From Streptomyces sp. B21-083 (GTDB lineage Bacteria > Actinomycetota > Actinomycetes > Streptomycetales > Streptomycetaceae), in the NCBI RefSeq assembly GCF_036898825.1, contig NZ_JARUND010000001.1, positions 1,984,001 to 2,048,000 on the forward strand: a DNA stretch of 64,000 nt. The letters are read 5' to 3'. This document shows positions 50,481 to 59,608 of this stretch, in pieces. The notes beneath the pieces are model-generated. The model was not told the DNA's origin, ran no database searches, and worked only from the letters and a program-made list of their open reading frames with translations. The first letter of the stretch is position 1, and each line of letters opens with the position of its first letter. Made by a program: the position numbers and the translations under genes.

Positions 50481-51809
50481 TCAACTACCGCTTTCGACAT
50501 GCCCGTTCTGGTTGGCGAGGGCGGCCGGAGTGAGCGGATTCATAGCCGTGACATCGCGCGGGGCGATCGAGAAACCCTGCCAGTGGACGGGCATGGGCTG
50601 CTGGTCCTCGTCCCGGGCTATGTGGTGGAAGCCCACGTTCACCCAGACCATCGGGTGGGTGAGGGTCTGCCCGTTGACCCATCCGTCGACCGATGTCTTG
50701 GCGCCGACGCCGCAGTTGCCCAGGTTGTCGCTGGCGAACTGCTCGCACTTGTTGTACTCGGTGAAGTAGACGTCGTGGCGGGTGTAGCTGCGGCCGGGGT
50801 ACTTGGTGGTGGCGCCGGGGACGATCTCGTACGAGCGCGCGTGGCCGTCCTTGTTCTTGCCGGTCGCGCTGACGACACGCCACCAGCGCATGTTCTTGGC
50901 GTCGCCCGCGAGTTCCTTCTTGACCTGGGTGCGGGTCGTCTTGTTGGTGGGTCCCTCCTGGCCGCTCGCGGGCGGGCTGACCACGGAGTCGTACTGCTCG
51001 ACCTTCCCCTTGGAGGAGCCGTCGAGGCCGAAGTCGAGCCGCCAGAAGACGTTGTGGCTGTGGCTGGTGGCGTAGGCCTTCGCACCCTTGCCGATGGGCC
51101 AGCCGCGGCCGTCGCCCGCGTCGTAGTCCTCGGGGGCGAGGCTGCCGGTGGCGCCGATGTTCATGTTGACGGTGCCGTCGTCCTGGAAGCGCCACTCGGT
51201 GATGTACTCGTACCAGCCGACCTGGTTGACGGTATAGACGAGCAGGTCCTTGCCCTGGGTCTGCCAGACCTTGTTCGCGGTGTCGCCCTGCATACGGTAG
51301 GCGTGACCGCGTGAACGGGTGGTGGTGCACAGGCCCTTGACGTTCGCGTTGTCCGGGTCCCAGGCCTCGGGCACCTTGACGGTCTTGATGGTGCCGCCGG
51401 GGCACTCACCGGCCGCCAGGTTCATCAGGCCCTGGCCGAAGCCCGCCCCGGTGAGGTCCTGGTACTCGGCGTTTCCGTCGTCGTAGGGGACGTGGATCTG
51501 GCCCAGGCGCGCGGAGTTGAGGACCTTGATCGGCTGGGCCTCGCCCGGGGGCTGGTACGAGACGTTCTCCAGGACGAGCCCGGCCTCGCTCTCGTAGCGG
51601 TAGCACATCCGCCAGGTGGTGCCCGTGGCGAGCTTCTTCTCGATGCGGTAGGGCGCGCTGCACTCGGCGGGCGGCACGGGTCCGGCCTTCGGCTGGGCGA
51701 TGGCCGGTCCCGCCGCCGAGGTGAGGCCGGCGGACAGGGCGACCACGGAGAGGCCGACGAGCCCGGCCGTCGCCCGCCCTCGGGTACGGCTGTTGTTGTT
51801 GACGCGCAT
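50481..51809 (-). CDS. secreted copper-amine-oxidase-like catalytic-domain protein
   Basis: A 442-residue secreted protein; the signal peptide ends near AQPKAG. The rest is a copper amine oxidase catalytic domain without the N-terminal domains. Copper ligands appear as His250, His252 (SHSHNVFWRLDF) and His396 (HHIARDEDQQPMP). The cofactor motif normally T-x-x-N-Y-D/E reads Q-V-G-W-Y-E (Tyr200): Tyr remains, Thr and Asn are replaced. The Asp base of NAFD-like motifs is replaced (DLTGAGFG). So TPQ formation is doubtful and the protein may bind copper or substrate without oxidising it. The gene follows, on the same strand, a protein resembling the missing domains. Activity needs testing. Confidence 0.7.
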   Translation of the reverse strand: MRVNNNSRTRGRATAGLVGLSVVALSAGLTSAAGPAIAQPKAGPVPPAECSAPYRIEKKLATGTTWRMCYRYESEAGLVLENVSYQPPGEAQPIKVLNSARLGQIHVPYDDGNAEYQDLTGAGFGQGLMNLAAGECPGGTIKTVKVPEAWDPDNANVKGLCTTTRSRGHAYRMQGDTANKVWQTQGKDLLVYTVNQVGWYEYITEWRFQDDGTVNMNIGATGSLAPEDYDAGDGRGWPIGKGAKAYATSHSHNVFWRLDFGLDGSSKGKVEQYDSVVSPPASGQEGPTNKTTRTQVKKELAGDAKNMRWWRVVSATGKNKDGHARSYEIVPGATTKYPGRSYTRHDVYFTEYNKCEQFASDNLGNCGVGAKTSVDGWVNGQTLTHPMVWVNVGFHHIARDEDQQPMPVHWQGFSIAPRDVTAMNPLTPAALANQNGHVESGS

Positions 51810-51887
51810 GAAGTCGTGACTCCCTGGAGAGAGCTGAGGAAGGTAAAAGGAGGTTGAGAAGTGAACCGAGGGCCGCTCGCCCAGGGG

Positions 51888-52712
51888 TCAGCCGAGCTTG
51901 GCCACCTTGCGGGCGCTCAGGTCGATCACGAGCGAACGGGCGTCGATCCACGACCCGTTCTTCACCTTCGGGAAGAGCCGCACACAGCGGTGGTCGCCGC
52001 ACGTGTCGAGTACGGCGGGCTGGGCGCCCGGAGTGGCCCGGTACACCATGCTGGTGACGAGCAGCTGGTCCGGCGAGGTGAGTTCCGTGCCGGTGGCGTC
52101 CTTGTAGTCGGCCTTCAGGCCCGCGCCCAGCGGGTCGGCTATCAGGAGCGCGGTCGCCTCTGCCGTCTCGGCGCGGCTCAGGGGCGGCTGTACGCCGTGC
52201 TGGGTGCCGGTCCGCTCGACCTTGCCGGTGTCGAGGTTGACGGTCCTGGTGACCAGGGTGTCGTCCTTGTAGTCGTAGTACGACACGTCCGCGCGCCGTG
52301 GCGCGTTCGGGTCGTCCACCTCGGCGGCCTCGGGCTCGGCGAGGTCGATGCCGATCCGCTGCGGGCCGCGCTTCCCCTCGACGTTCTCACCGGAGTCGAG
52401 CAGCTGACGGCTCAGGGCGATCCGCTCGACCCGCGCCGTCTCACCGTCGGTGAGCGGGTCGCGGCCCGTGCCCTTCGCGCCCTCGGCGGGTACCTGTTCG
52501 ACGACCCCGGGCGGCGCGCCGACCTGCTGCTGCGCGGACTCCCCCGCGCCGCCGCCCGTACTCGCCGTGTTCCCGGCGGTCCCGGTGCGGCCCGACTCGT
52601 CGGCCCCCGCCGACCCCGGCAGCGTCACCGCGATCATGACGGCCGTACCGGCCACCGCGATGCCCGTCCCCGCCACCACCTTGCCCAGGTGGCGGCGCAC
52701 GATCTTGCGCAC
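51888..52712 (-). CDS. secreted protein resembling amine oxidase N2/N3 domains
   Basis: A 274-residue exported protein with an N-terminal signal (KVVAGTGIAVAGTAVMIAVTLPGSAGADE). After a Gly/Ala linker, residues about 95-210 read like the N2/N3 domains of copper amine oxidases: LAEPEAAEVDDPNAPRRADVSYYDY, VNLDTGKVERT and VQPPLSRAETAEATALLIADP. A Cys pair (DTCGDHRC) lies near the C-terminus. It is encoded just upstream of the catalytic-domain-like protein (79-bp gap), so the two may form one split protein. GTG 52712 has AAGGGGAC upstream. Confidence 0.65.
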   Translation of the reverse strand: MRKIVRRHLGKVVAGTGIAVAGTAVMIAVTLPGSAGADESGRTGTAGNTASTGGGAGESAQQQVGAPPGVVEQVPAEGAKGTGRDPLTDGETARVERIALSRQLLDSGENVEGKRGPQRIGIDLAEPEAAEVDDPNAPRRADVSYYDYKDDTLVTRTVNLDTGKVERTGTQHGVQPPLSRAETAEATALLIADPLGAGLKADYKDATGTELTSPDQLLVTSMVYRATPGAQPAVLDTCGDHRCVRLFPKVKNGSWIDARSLVIDLSARKVAKLG

Positions 52713-52766
52713 GTTGTCCCCTTACTCCCCCTCACTGCCCAGGGAGTACGTGAAGAAGGAAAAGTT

Positions 52767-52794
52767 TTGACATACCCGCGTATGCGGGTACGCA
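52767..52794 (+). promoter_or_regulatory. candidate promoter/operator between amine-oxidase-like and glgX genes
   Basis: TTGACA (52767-52772) is 16 bp from TACGCA (52789-52794). The spacer is taken up by a perfect inverted repeat TACCCGC-gtat-GCGGGTA (52773-52790). It lies about 110 bp before glgX and 60 bp before the divergent secreted protein, so it could control either. Confidence 0.5.
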
Positions 52795-52903
52795 CTGGTC
52801 GACCGGTAAGAGGGACGTAAGTCGTAGGTGGTTCCATCACTTTCGGGGAGACTCGGAGGGGAGCAGGCCCCAGCGGCGGACCACAACTGAAAGAGTCGAG
52901 CGC

Positions 52904-55036
52904 ATGCAGGTCTGGCCAGGAGAGGCGTACCCACTCGGTGCCACGTACGACGGCGCCGGTACCAATTTCGCGGTCTTCTCGGAGGCCGCCGACCGGATCG
53001 AGCTGTGTCTGCTCCACGACGACGGCTCGGAGACCGCGGTGGAACTGCGGGAGAGCGACGCGTTCGTCCGGCACGCGTATCTGCCGGGCGTGATGCCGGG
53101 GCAGCGGTACGGCTTCCGTGCGCACGGCGCGTACGCGCCCGAGCGCGGCCAGCGGACCAACTCGGCGAAGCTGCTGCTCGATCCGTACGCGAAGGCGATC
53201 AGCGGCTCGGTCACCTGGGGCGAGGAGGTGTACGGCTACCACTTCGACGAGCCCGAGCGGCGCAACGACCTCGACTCGGCGCCGCACACGATGTCGTCGG
53301 TCGTGGTGAACCCGTACTTCGACTGGGGCGACGACCGGCGGCCCCGCACCGAGTACCACCACACGGTGCTCTACGAGGCCCATGTGAAGGGCCTGACCAT
53401 GCGTCACCCGGCGCTGCCCGAGGAGCTGCGCGGCACCTACGCGGCGCTCGCCCACCCCGCGATCATCGAACATCTGACCGGACTCGGCGTCACGGCACTG
53501 GAACTGATGCCCGTGCACCAGTTCGTGAACGACCACCGTCTGGTGGACATGGGCCTCAACAACTACTGGGGCTACAACACCATCGGCTTCTTCGCCCCGC
53601 ACAACGCGTACGCCTCCTGGGGCGACCGCGGCCAGCAGGTCCTGGAGTTCAAGTCGGCGGTCCGGGCGCTGCACGAGGCCGGTATCGAGGTCATCCTGGA
53701 CGTGGTCTACAACCACACGGCGGAGGGCAACCATCTCGGCCCGACGCTGTCCTTCCGGGGCATCGACAACGCGCAGTACTACCGGCTCGCCGAGGACCAG
53801 CGCTACTACATGGACACCACGGGCACCGGGAACTCGCTGCTCATGCGGTCCCCGCACGTACTCCAGCTGATCATGGACTCGCTGCGCTACTGGGTCACCG
53901 AGATGCACGTCGACGGCTTCCGCTTCGACCTCGCGGCCACGCTGGCCCGGCAGTTCCACGAGGTGGACCGGCTGTCGTCGTTCTTCGACCTGGTCCAGCA
54001 GGACCCGGTGGTGTCCCAGGTGAAGCTGATCGCCGAGCCGTGGGACGTGGGCGAGGGCGGCTACCAGGTGGGCAACTTCCCGCCGCTGTGGACCGAGTGG
54101 AACGGCATGTACCGCGACACCGTAAGGGACATGTGGCGGGGCGAGCCGCGCACGCTCGCGGAGTTCGCGTCCCGGCTGACGGGATCCTCGGACCTCTACC
54201 AGGACGACGGCCGACGTCCGCTGGCCTCGATCAACTTCGTGACGTGCCATGACGGTTTCACCCTCAACGACCTGGTGTCTTACCACGAGAAGCGCAACCT
54301 GGCCAACGGCGAGGACAACCGGGACGGCGAGAGCCACAACCGGTCCTGGAACTGCGGCGCGGAGGGCGAGACGGACGACCCCGACGTCCTCGCTCTGCGG
54401 GCACGCCAGCTGCGCAACTTCGTCGCGACGCTGATGCTGTCCCAGGGTGTGCCGATGATCAGCCACGGCGACGAGTTCGCGCGCACCCAGGGCGGCAACA
54501 ACAACGCGTACTGCCAGGACAACGAGATCTCCTGGGTGCCGTGGCCGAACCAGAACGAGGACGGCAACGGCAACGAGGGCGCCGGACTACTCGACTTCAC
54601 GCGCGCGATGGTGTGGCTGCGCAAGGACCACCCGGTCTTCCGCAGGCGCCGCTTCTTCCACGGCCGCCCCGTGGAGGGCACCCACGACGAGCTGTCGGAC
54701 ATCGCCTGGTTCACTCCGGCGGGCGAGGAGATGGTCCAGCGCGACTGGGACTCGTCACAGGCGGGCGCGCTGAGCGTGTTCCTCAACGGCAACGCCATCT
54801 CGGAACCCGGTGCCCGTGGGGAGCGCATCGCCGACGACTCGTTCCTGCTGATGTTCAACGCCTCGCCGAAGACTCTGGAGTTCGTGGTGCCGGTCAACCA
54901 CGGCCGCCAGTGGCAGGTCGTGATCGACACGGCCCGCCCGGAGGGTGTGGCACCGGGCACGGGCGCGAAGGTCGCGGCGGGCGACCGTCTGACCCTCCTG
55001 GACCACAGCCTGACGGTGCTGCAACGCCCGGCCTAG
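52904..55036 (+). CDS. glgX: glycogen debranching enzyme (GlgX)
   Basis: A 710-residue GH13 alpha-1,6-glucosidase. The N-terminal CBM48-like domain is followed by the (beta/alpha)8 barrel. The conserved regions are VILDVVYNHTAEG, GFRFDLA with the nucleophile Asp, LIAEPWD with the acid Glu, and FVTCHDGF. It removes branches from glycogen chains shortened by phosphorylase, and in Streptomyces is part of the glycogen-to-trehalose route with TreY and TreZ encoded nearby. Starts at ATG 52904. Confidence 0.95.
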   Translation: MQVWPGEAYPLGATYDGAGTNFAVFSEAADRIELCLLHDDGSETAVELRESDAFVRHAYLPGVMPGQRYGFRAHGAYAPERGQRTNSAKLLLDPYAKAISGSVTWGEEVYGYHFDEPERRNDLDSAPHTMSSVVVNPYFDWGDDRRPRTEYHHTVLYEAHVKGLTMRHPALPEELRGTYAALAHPAIIEHLTGLGVTALELMPVHQFVNDHRLVDMGLNNYWGYNTIGFFAPHNAYASWGDRGQQVLEFKSAVRALHEAGIEVILDVVYNHTAEGNHLGPTLSFRGIDNAQYYRLAEDQRYYMDTTGTGNSLLMRSPHVLQLIMDSLRYWVTEMHVDGFRFDLAATLARQFHEVDRLSSFFDLVQQDPVVSQVKLIAEPWDVGEGGYQVGNFPPLWTEWNGMYRDTVRDMWRGEPRTLAEFASRLTGSSDLYQDDGRRPLASINFVTCHDGFTLNDLVSYHEKRNLANGEDNRDGESHNRSWNCGAEGETDDPDVLALRARQLRNFVATLMLSQGVPMISHGDEFARTQGGNNNAYCQDNEISWVPWPNQNEDGNGNEGAGLLDFTRAMVWLRKDHPVFRRRRFFHGRPVEGTHDELSDIAWFTPAGEEMVQRDWDSSQAGALSVFLNGNAISEPGARGERIADDSFLLMFNASPKTLEFVVPVNHGRQWQVVIDTARPEGVAPGTGAKVAAGDRLTLLDHSLTVLQRPA

Positions 55037-55054
55037 TCCGCCCTCGCCCGTACT

Positions 55055-55084
55055 ACGGCCCTCCGCGCGCGCGTGGAGGGCCGT
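55055..55084 (+). terminator. 10-bp hairpin after glgX
   Basis: ACGGCCCTCC and GGAGGGCCGT pair perfectly around a 10-nt GC-rich loop, 19 bases after the glgX stop. Confidence 0.8.
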
Positions 55085-55133
55085 TTCGGCGGCCGTAAGC
55101 AGGAGTCGATGACACGAAAGGCGGTGGGGCGGG

Positions 55134-55139
55134 TACGTA
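55134..55139 (+). promoter_or_regulatory. -10 box TACGTA, leaderless treY transcript
   Basis: TACGTA lies seven bases before ATG 55147, with TGACAC (55110-55115) 18 bp upstream. No RBS is present. Confidence 0.45.
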
Positions 55140-55146
55140 GTTTCCC

Positions 55147-57543
55147 ATGACACCTGAGCGTTCTGAGCCGGTCGTGCCGACGGCCACCTATCGGCTGCAA
55201 CTCCAGCCCGCGTTCCCCTTCGGTGCAGCGGCGGACGCCGTGCCGTACCTGGCGTCGCTCGGCGTCTCGCATCTGCATCTGTCGCCGTTCCTGGAGTCCG
55301 TGCCGGGTTCGACGCACGGCTACGACGTCGTGGACCACGCGCGCGTGCGGGGTGAACTCGGCGGCGAGGAGGGGTTGCGCGCGCTGGCACGAACCGCGCG
55401 GGAGCACGGCCTCGGCCTGGTCGCCGACATCGTGCCCAACCACATGGCGATGTCGCCGCGTCACAACCGACCCCTGTGGGAGGTGCTCCGCGAGGGCCCC
55501 GGGTCACCGTACGCGCGGTGGTTCGACATCGACTGGGAGGCGCAGGGCGGACGCCTGCTGCTGCCGGTGCTCGGACAGCCGCTGGGCGCGGAGTGGGAGC
55601 AGCTGAAGGTCGAGCGGTGGCAGGACGCGCACCTGGGGTACGAGGGCCACGTCCTGCGCTACTACGACCATGTCCTCCCCGTGCGTGCGGGCACCGAGAA
55701 GCTGCCGCTGCCGCAGCTCGTCGACGCCCAGTGGTACCGCCCGGCGTGGTGGCGGCTGGCGCGCACCGAGCTCAACTATCGGCGCTTCTTCAGCATCTCG
55801 GAGCTGATCGGGGTGCGCGTCGAGGACCCCGAGGTGTTCGCGGCGACCCACGGGAAGCTGCTGGAGCTGCTCGCCGACGGAGTGGTGGAAGGGCTGCGGG
55901 TCGACCATCCGGACGGGCTCGCGGACCCGGGCGGGTATCTGCGCCGTCTGCACGAGGCGACCGGGGGCCGCTGGACGGTGGTCGAGAAGATCCTGGCCGA
56001 CGGGGAGCACCTCCCGGCGGGCTGGCCGGTCGCGGGTACCACCGGCTACGACGCCCTGCGGCACCTGGACGGCCTGTTCACGGACCCGGCGGGCGCGGGC
56101 GAACTCCTCGGCCAGTACCGGCGCTTCGCGGCCCCTCAGGCCGACCGGGGAGGGCACTGGGAGGCGACGGTACGGCGGGCCGCGTACAAGGTGGTGACGC
56201 ATGAGCTGGCCACCGAGGTGGACCGGCTGACCCGCGTGGCGAACCGTCTCTGCGCCGCCTCCCCGGATCCAGCCCTGCGCGACCGCGCCCCCTGGGCCCT
56301 GCGTACGGCGCTGCGCGAGCTGCTGGTCCGCCTGGAGGTCTACCGGCCCTACAGCCCCGGGGACACGGCCTCCGTGATCTCCGAGGTGGCCGCCGCGGAG
56401 GCCCGCCAGGCGTTCGCCGTCCCGCAGGAGGGCGAGGCCGTGGACGTCGTACGGGACCTGCTGCTCGGTCGGGCGGCGGGCGGGGACGCGAACGACCCCG
56501 AGCACGTGGAGTTCCGGGACCGGTTCGCGCAGACGTCGTCGGCGCTGCGGGCCAAGTCCGTGGAGGACACGGCGTTCTACCGCTATGTGCCGCTGCTGTC
56601 GGCGACCGAGGTCGGCGGCGGTCCGGACAGCCCCGCGGTGTCCCCGGAGGACTTCCACGCCTACTGCGCGCGCGTGCAGCGCGACTGGCCGGCCACGGGG
56701 ACGGTGCTGTCGACGCACGACACGAAGCGCAGCGCCGACGTACGCGCGGCGCTGGCCGTGCTCACCGAGTGCCCGCGACGCTGGGCCGACGTCCTGGCGG
56801 AGGTCACGCGCACCGGTGAGGGGCTGCCCGACGCCCAACTGGCGTGGGCGGCCTGGCAGACGGCCTTCGGCCTGGGCCCAGCGGACGCGGAGCGTCTCCA
56901 GGGCGCCCTGCTGAAGCACGTCCGGGAGGCGGGCCTGCACACCGCCTGGACGGAGCAGGAACCCGCGTACGAGGAGACGGTGGCGGCGTTCGTGGCGGCG
57001 GGCCCGTGCGGGGCGCCCGGCGGGCACGTGGCGGCGCTGCGGGTCGCCCTGGAGCCGTACATCCGGGCGAACGTCCTGGGCGCGGCCCTGGTCCACCTGA
57101 CGATGCCGGGCGTACCGGATCTCTACCAGGGCACGGAGAGCGAGTACCTGGCGCTGGTGGACCCGGACAACCGCCGTCCCGTCCGGTTCCCTCCCGAGGC
57201 CCCCGGCGAGAAGGACGTGCTGACGGCGACGGCACTGCGGCTGCGCGCGCGCCGTCCGGCGGTGTTCGGCGACACGGCGACGTACACACCGCTCGTCGCA
57301 CAGGGTCCGGCGGCGGCGCACTGTGTGGCGTTCGCGCGCTCCGGGGAGGTGGTCACGGCGGTCACCCGGCTGTCGTCGCGGCTGGCGGACGCGGGCGGCT
57401 GGCAGGACACGCGGTTGCCGCTGCCGCCGGGCCGGTGGACCGATCTGCTGTCCCCGGAGCGGGAGTTCACCGGGCACGCGCGCGTGGAGGAGCTTTTCGC
57501 GCGACTGCCGGTGGCCCTTCTGGAGCGGGTCGGCGAGGAGTGA
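55147..57543 (+). CDS. treY: malto-oligosyltrehalose synthase (TreY)
   Basis: A 798-residue GH13 enzyme that turns the reducing-end alpha-1,4 bond of maltooligosaccharides to an alpha,alpha-1,1 bond. Catalytic regions: ADIVPNHMA, GLRVDHPDGLADP with the nucleophile Asp, VVEKILADGE with the Glu, and STHDTKRS. Length is normal for the family. Works with TreZ (61829) to make trehalose from glycogen opened by GlgX. An independent leaderless promoter is predicted. Confidence 0.95.
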   Translation: MTPERSEPVVPTATYRLQLQPAFPFGAAADAVPYLASLGVSHLHLSPFLESVPGSTHGYDVVDHARVRGELGGEEGLRALARTAREHGLGLVADIVPNHMAMSPRHNRPLWEVLREGPGSPYARWFDIDWEAQGGRLLLPVLGQPLGAEWEQLKVERWQDAHLGYEGHVLRYYDHVLPVRAGTEKLPLPQLVDAQWYRPAWWRLARTELNYRRFFSISELIGVRVEDPEVFAATHGKLLELLADGVVEGLRVDHPDGLADPGGYLRRLHEATGGRWTVVEKILADGEHLPAGWPVAGTTGYDALRHLDGLFTDPAGAGELLGQYRRFAAPQADRGGHWEATVRRAAYKVVTHELATEVDRLTRVANRLCAASPDPALRDRAPWALRTALRELLVRLEVYRPYSPGDTASVISEVAAAEARQAFAVPQEGEAVDVVRDLLLGRAAGGDANDPEHVEFRDRFAQTSSALRAKSVEDTAFYRYVPLLSATEVGGGPDSPAVSPEDFHAYCARVQRDWPATGTVLSTHDTKRSADVRAALAVLTECPRRWADVLAEVTRTGEGLPDAQLAWAAWQTAFGLGPADAERLQGALLKHVREAGLHTAWTEQEPAYEETVAAFVAAGPCGAPGGHVAALRVALEPYIRANVLGAALVHLTMPGVPDLYQGTESEYLALVDPDNRRPVRFPPEAPGEKDVLTATALRLRARRPAVFGDTATYTPLVAQGPAAAHCVAFARSGEVVTAVTRLSSRLADAGGWQDTRLPLPPGRWTDLLSPEREFTGHARVEELFARLPVALLERVGEE

Positions 57544-57789
57544 CGGCCCGAGGGGCGTGAAACCTTCGGCGCGCGCCTATGTGAGCGCTCAAGCGCCCGG
57601 CGCACAGCAGCGCGCGCTCGGGCGTGCTTGTACGACTACCGGCGGGTGGTGGTGAGGGCCCTCGCCGGGCCGTGCGCGGCCGTCCCGCGCGGGAGATGTC
57701 CCTGCCGACCGTTGCCGCCGGCCGTACCCGTCTTCGTCGTCGGGGGTGAATGCTTCTTGGCGCCCCCTGGAGCCGCCCCCGCTACCTCC
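57544..57789 (+). other. 246-bp gap between treY and M14 gene
   Basis: No gene is supported. The sequence holds GC-rich dyads (for example CGCCCG/CGGGCG near 57591-57625) that could terminate treY. Confidence 0.5.
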
Positions 57790-57818
57790 TTGACAGTTCC
57801 CGGACGCCATGGGGTACT
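57790..57818 (+). promoter_or_regulatory. promoter of the M14-like gene
   Basis: TTGACA (57790-57795) is a perfect -35 match, about 17 bp from TACTGC (57813-57818). Transcription would begin near 57825, downstream of an in-frame ATG at 57809, which argues for a later start codon. Confidence 0.5.
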
Positions 57819-57850
57819 GCGGATTGCGACGCCGGGTGGACCAGACGGGG

Positions 57851-59110
57851 GTGAGTCTCCTGCCGGAGCTGCGTTACCCCAGTGTGAACGAACTCGTCTC
57901 GTCCGCGCGGGCGCTGGCCGCTCACCGGCCGGGTCTGTGCACCTTCACGCAAGTGGGCTCATCCCGCGCGGGACGGCCCCTGCACCTGCTGTCCGTGGGC
58001 CACGCACGACGCGCCGTGCTCGTCGTCGCGGGTGCCCACGCCAACGAACCCACGGGGGGCTCCACGCTCCTCTCCCTCGCGGAGCGGACCGTGCACGACC
58101 GCGAGTTGAGGGCGGGCACCTCCTGGCACTTCCTGCTGTGCGCGGACCCGGACGGTGCCAGCCTGCACGTCACTCCGGCGCCGCGCAGCCTGCTCGACTA
58201 CCACCTCGGTTTCTACCGGCCCGCCGGTCCCGAGCAGCCGGAGTGGGCGCCCTCCGTGCTGCCGCCCGACCGGCTGCCACCGGAGACCGTCGCTCTGACC
58301 CGTGTCATCGACGAAGTCCGGCCCTATCTCCAGGTCACCCTGCACGGCACCGACGTGGGCGGCAGCTGGGTGCAGTTGACGAAGGACGTCCCCGGGCTCG
58401 CCGAGCCGTTCGCCAAGTCGGCGGCCGAGCTGCACATCCCGGTCGAGACGGGCGCCTCGGACGCGGCGGGCTGGCCCGCGTCGGGGCCCGGAGTGCACGT
58501 GATGCCGGCGCCGGGCACGGACGCGGCGTACCCGAGCATGCCGGACGACGCCCGGCACAGCACCTGGTACCACGCTCACCTCTACGGCGGTCTGACCGCG
58601 GTCGTCGAGGTGCCGATGTGGGCGAGCGACCTGGTGGACGACCCGGCCCCGCATCCCGCGCCGGCGGCGGCGATACGGCGGCTCGCGGGCCGGCTGCTGC
58701 GGGACGGCATGGAGGTCGAACAGGTCCTCGCCGACGCGCGGCCCCGTCTGGCGGACGCCGAGGGACCGCTCCTGCGAGCCGCCCAGTGGGCGTTGGAACT
58801 GGTGCCCGGGCTGGCCGCCGACTGGACGCACACCCCACCCGCCGACACCACGATGGCGTACGTCGGCAGCGTGGACGCGTTCGGCCGCCGGCTGCCGCTG
58901 CGGGCCGCCGCGATGCTGCTGCGGGTCCTGCGGGAGACCGACGACCGGGCGGTACCGCGCCTCGAGAACCTGGTCGCTGCCTGGAGCGACGCCTTCATGG
59001 TCCGCTTCCGGGCGCGCTGGGTGCCGCTGGACCATCAGGTCGAGCACCAGGCCCGTACGGTGGTGGCCGCCGCACGGCACGCGCGCGAGGGGGCCCCTCG
59101 GAGCAGCTAG
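57851..59110 (+). CDS. M14-family zinc carboxypeptidase-like protein, paralogue 1
   Basis: A 419-residue M14-type protein. Zinc motif GAHANEPTGG (HxxE) and a second His in TLHGTDVGG are seen; the C-terminal catalytic Glu may be in AVVEVPMW. It is about 40 percent alike by eye to the protein encoded at 59605-60969. No signal peptide is obvious, so it is probably cytoplasmic and might act on peptidoglycan-derived peptides, gamma-D-Glu bonds or amides. GTG 57851 is preferred over ATG 57809 because a good promoter (57790) would start transcription after 57809; the family also starts LLPELRYPSV. Part of the treY-treZ block. Confidence 0.8.
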   Translation: MSLLPELRYPSVNELVSSARALAAHRPGLCTFTQVGSSRAGRPLHLLSVGHARRAVLVVAGAHANEPTGGSTLLSLAERTVHDRELRAGTSWHFLLCADPDGASLHVTPAPRSLLDYHLGFYRPAGPEQPEWAPSVLPPDRLPPETVALTRVIDEVRPYLQVTLHGTDVGGSWVQLTKDVPGLAEPFAKSAAELHIPVETGASDAAGWPASGPGVHVMPAPGTDAAYPSMPDDARHSTWYHAHLYGGLTAVVEVPMWASDLVDDPAPHPAPAAAIRRLAGRLLRDGMEVEQVLADARPRLADAEGPLLRAAQWALELVPGLAADWTHTPPADTTMAYVGSVDAFGRRLPLRAAAMLLRVLRETDDRAVPRLENLVAAWSDAFMVRFRARWVPLDHQVEHQARTVVAAARHAREGAPRSS

Positions 59111-59149
59111 GGAAGACCGTTCGCTCTGTCAGGACGCCCTCCGTGGCCC

Positions 59150-59608
59150 CTACAGTGCGAACACCGCCCCGGTCCTCGCCCTCAGTTCGCATCCGTTGGA
59201 GAACGTCCTGTCGTACTCCCGCGGGCGTCCGTTCCATTCGCCCCGCGCGTGCACGGTGACGGGCGAGTAGAGCATCGGGCAGAGAGTCTTCCTCGGCGGG
59301 ATGCGGCCGATGTCGCCGTCCGCCGCCGCGAGGTCCGCACAGGCGCGGGCAGCCTGAGCGTGTCCCTGAGGCGGGTCGCACAGCACCAACGTGCCGCGGG
59401 TGTCCCCGGCGCCCGGCTCACCCCGGCTGACGGTGACGTAGAGCCAGTTGTCCCGGACGTCCTCCCGGGTGAGGGCCTGGGCAGGCGCGGAGCCCGCGAC
59501 GAGGAGGCCGACGGCCAGCAGGGCCCCGCGTACCGCGCGCGCGGTGCCGGCGGTCCTGTTGACGCGTTCGGGTTTGATCGTGTTGCCGGTGCTGATGGTG
59601 TGGGTCAT
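59150..59608 (-). CDS. subtilisin-inhibitor-like secreted protein (SSI family)
   Basis: A 152-residue precursor with a signal peptide ending near APAQA. The mature protein matches Streptomyces subtilisin inhibitor: Cys77/Cys90 (LVLCDPP, ACADLAAADGD) and Cys110/Cys140 (LCPML, SNGCELR) form the two expected disulfides. The reactive bond is Met112-Leu113 in C-P-M-L, so the P1 Met favours subtilisin-like proteases as in SSI itself. It is secreted to restrain the cell's own or competitors' proteases. The ATG overlaps the M14-like stop by four bases (ATGA), so the two are coexpressed. Confidence 0.9.
   Translation of the reverse strand: MTHTISTGNTIKPERVNRTAGTARAVRGALLAVGLLVAGSAPAQALTREDVRDNWLYVTVSRGEPGAGDTRGTLVLCDPPQGHAQAARACADLAAADGDIGRIPPRKTLCPMLYSPVTVHARGEWNGRPREYDRTFSNGCELRARTGAVFAL

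Noticed and set aside
57809..57850. ATG 57809 as start of the first M14-like protein
   Set aside because: The strong TTGACA promoter at 57790 would place the transcript start after this ATG, and family similarity begins later.
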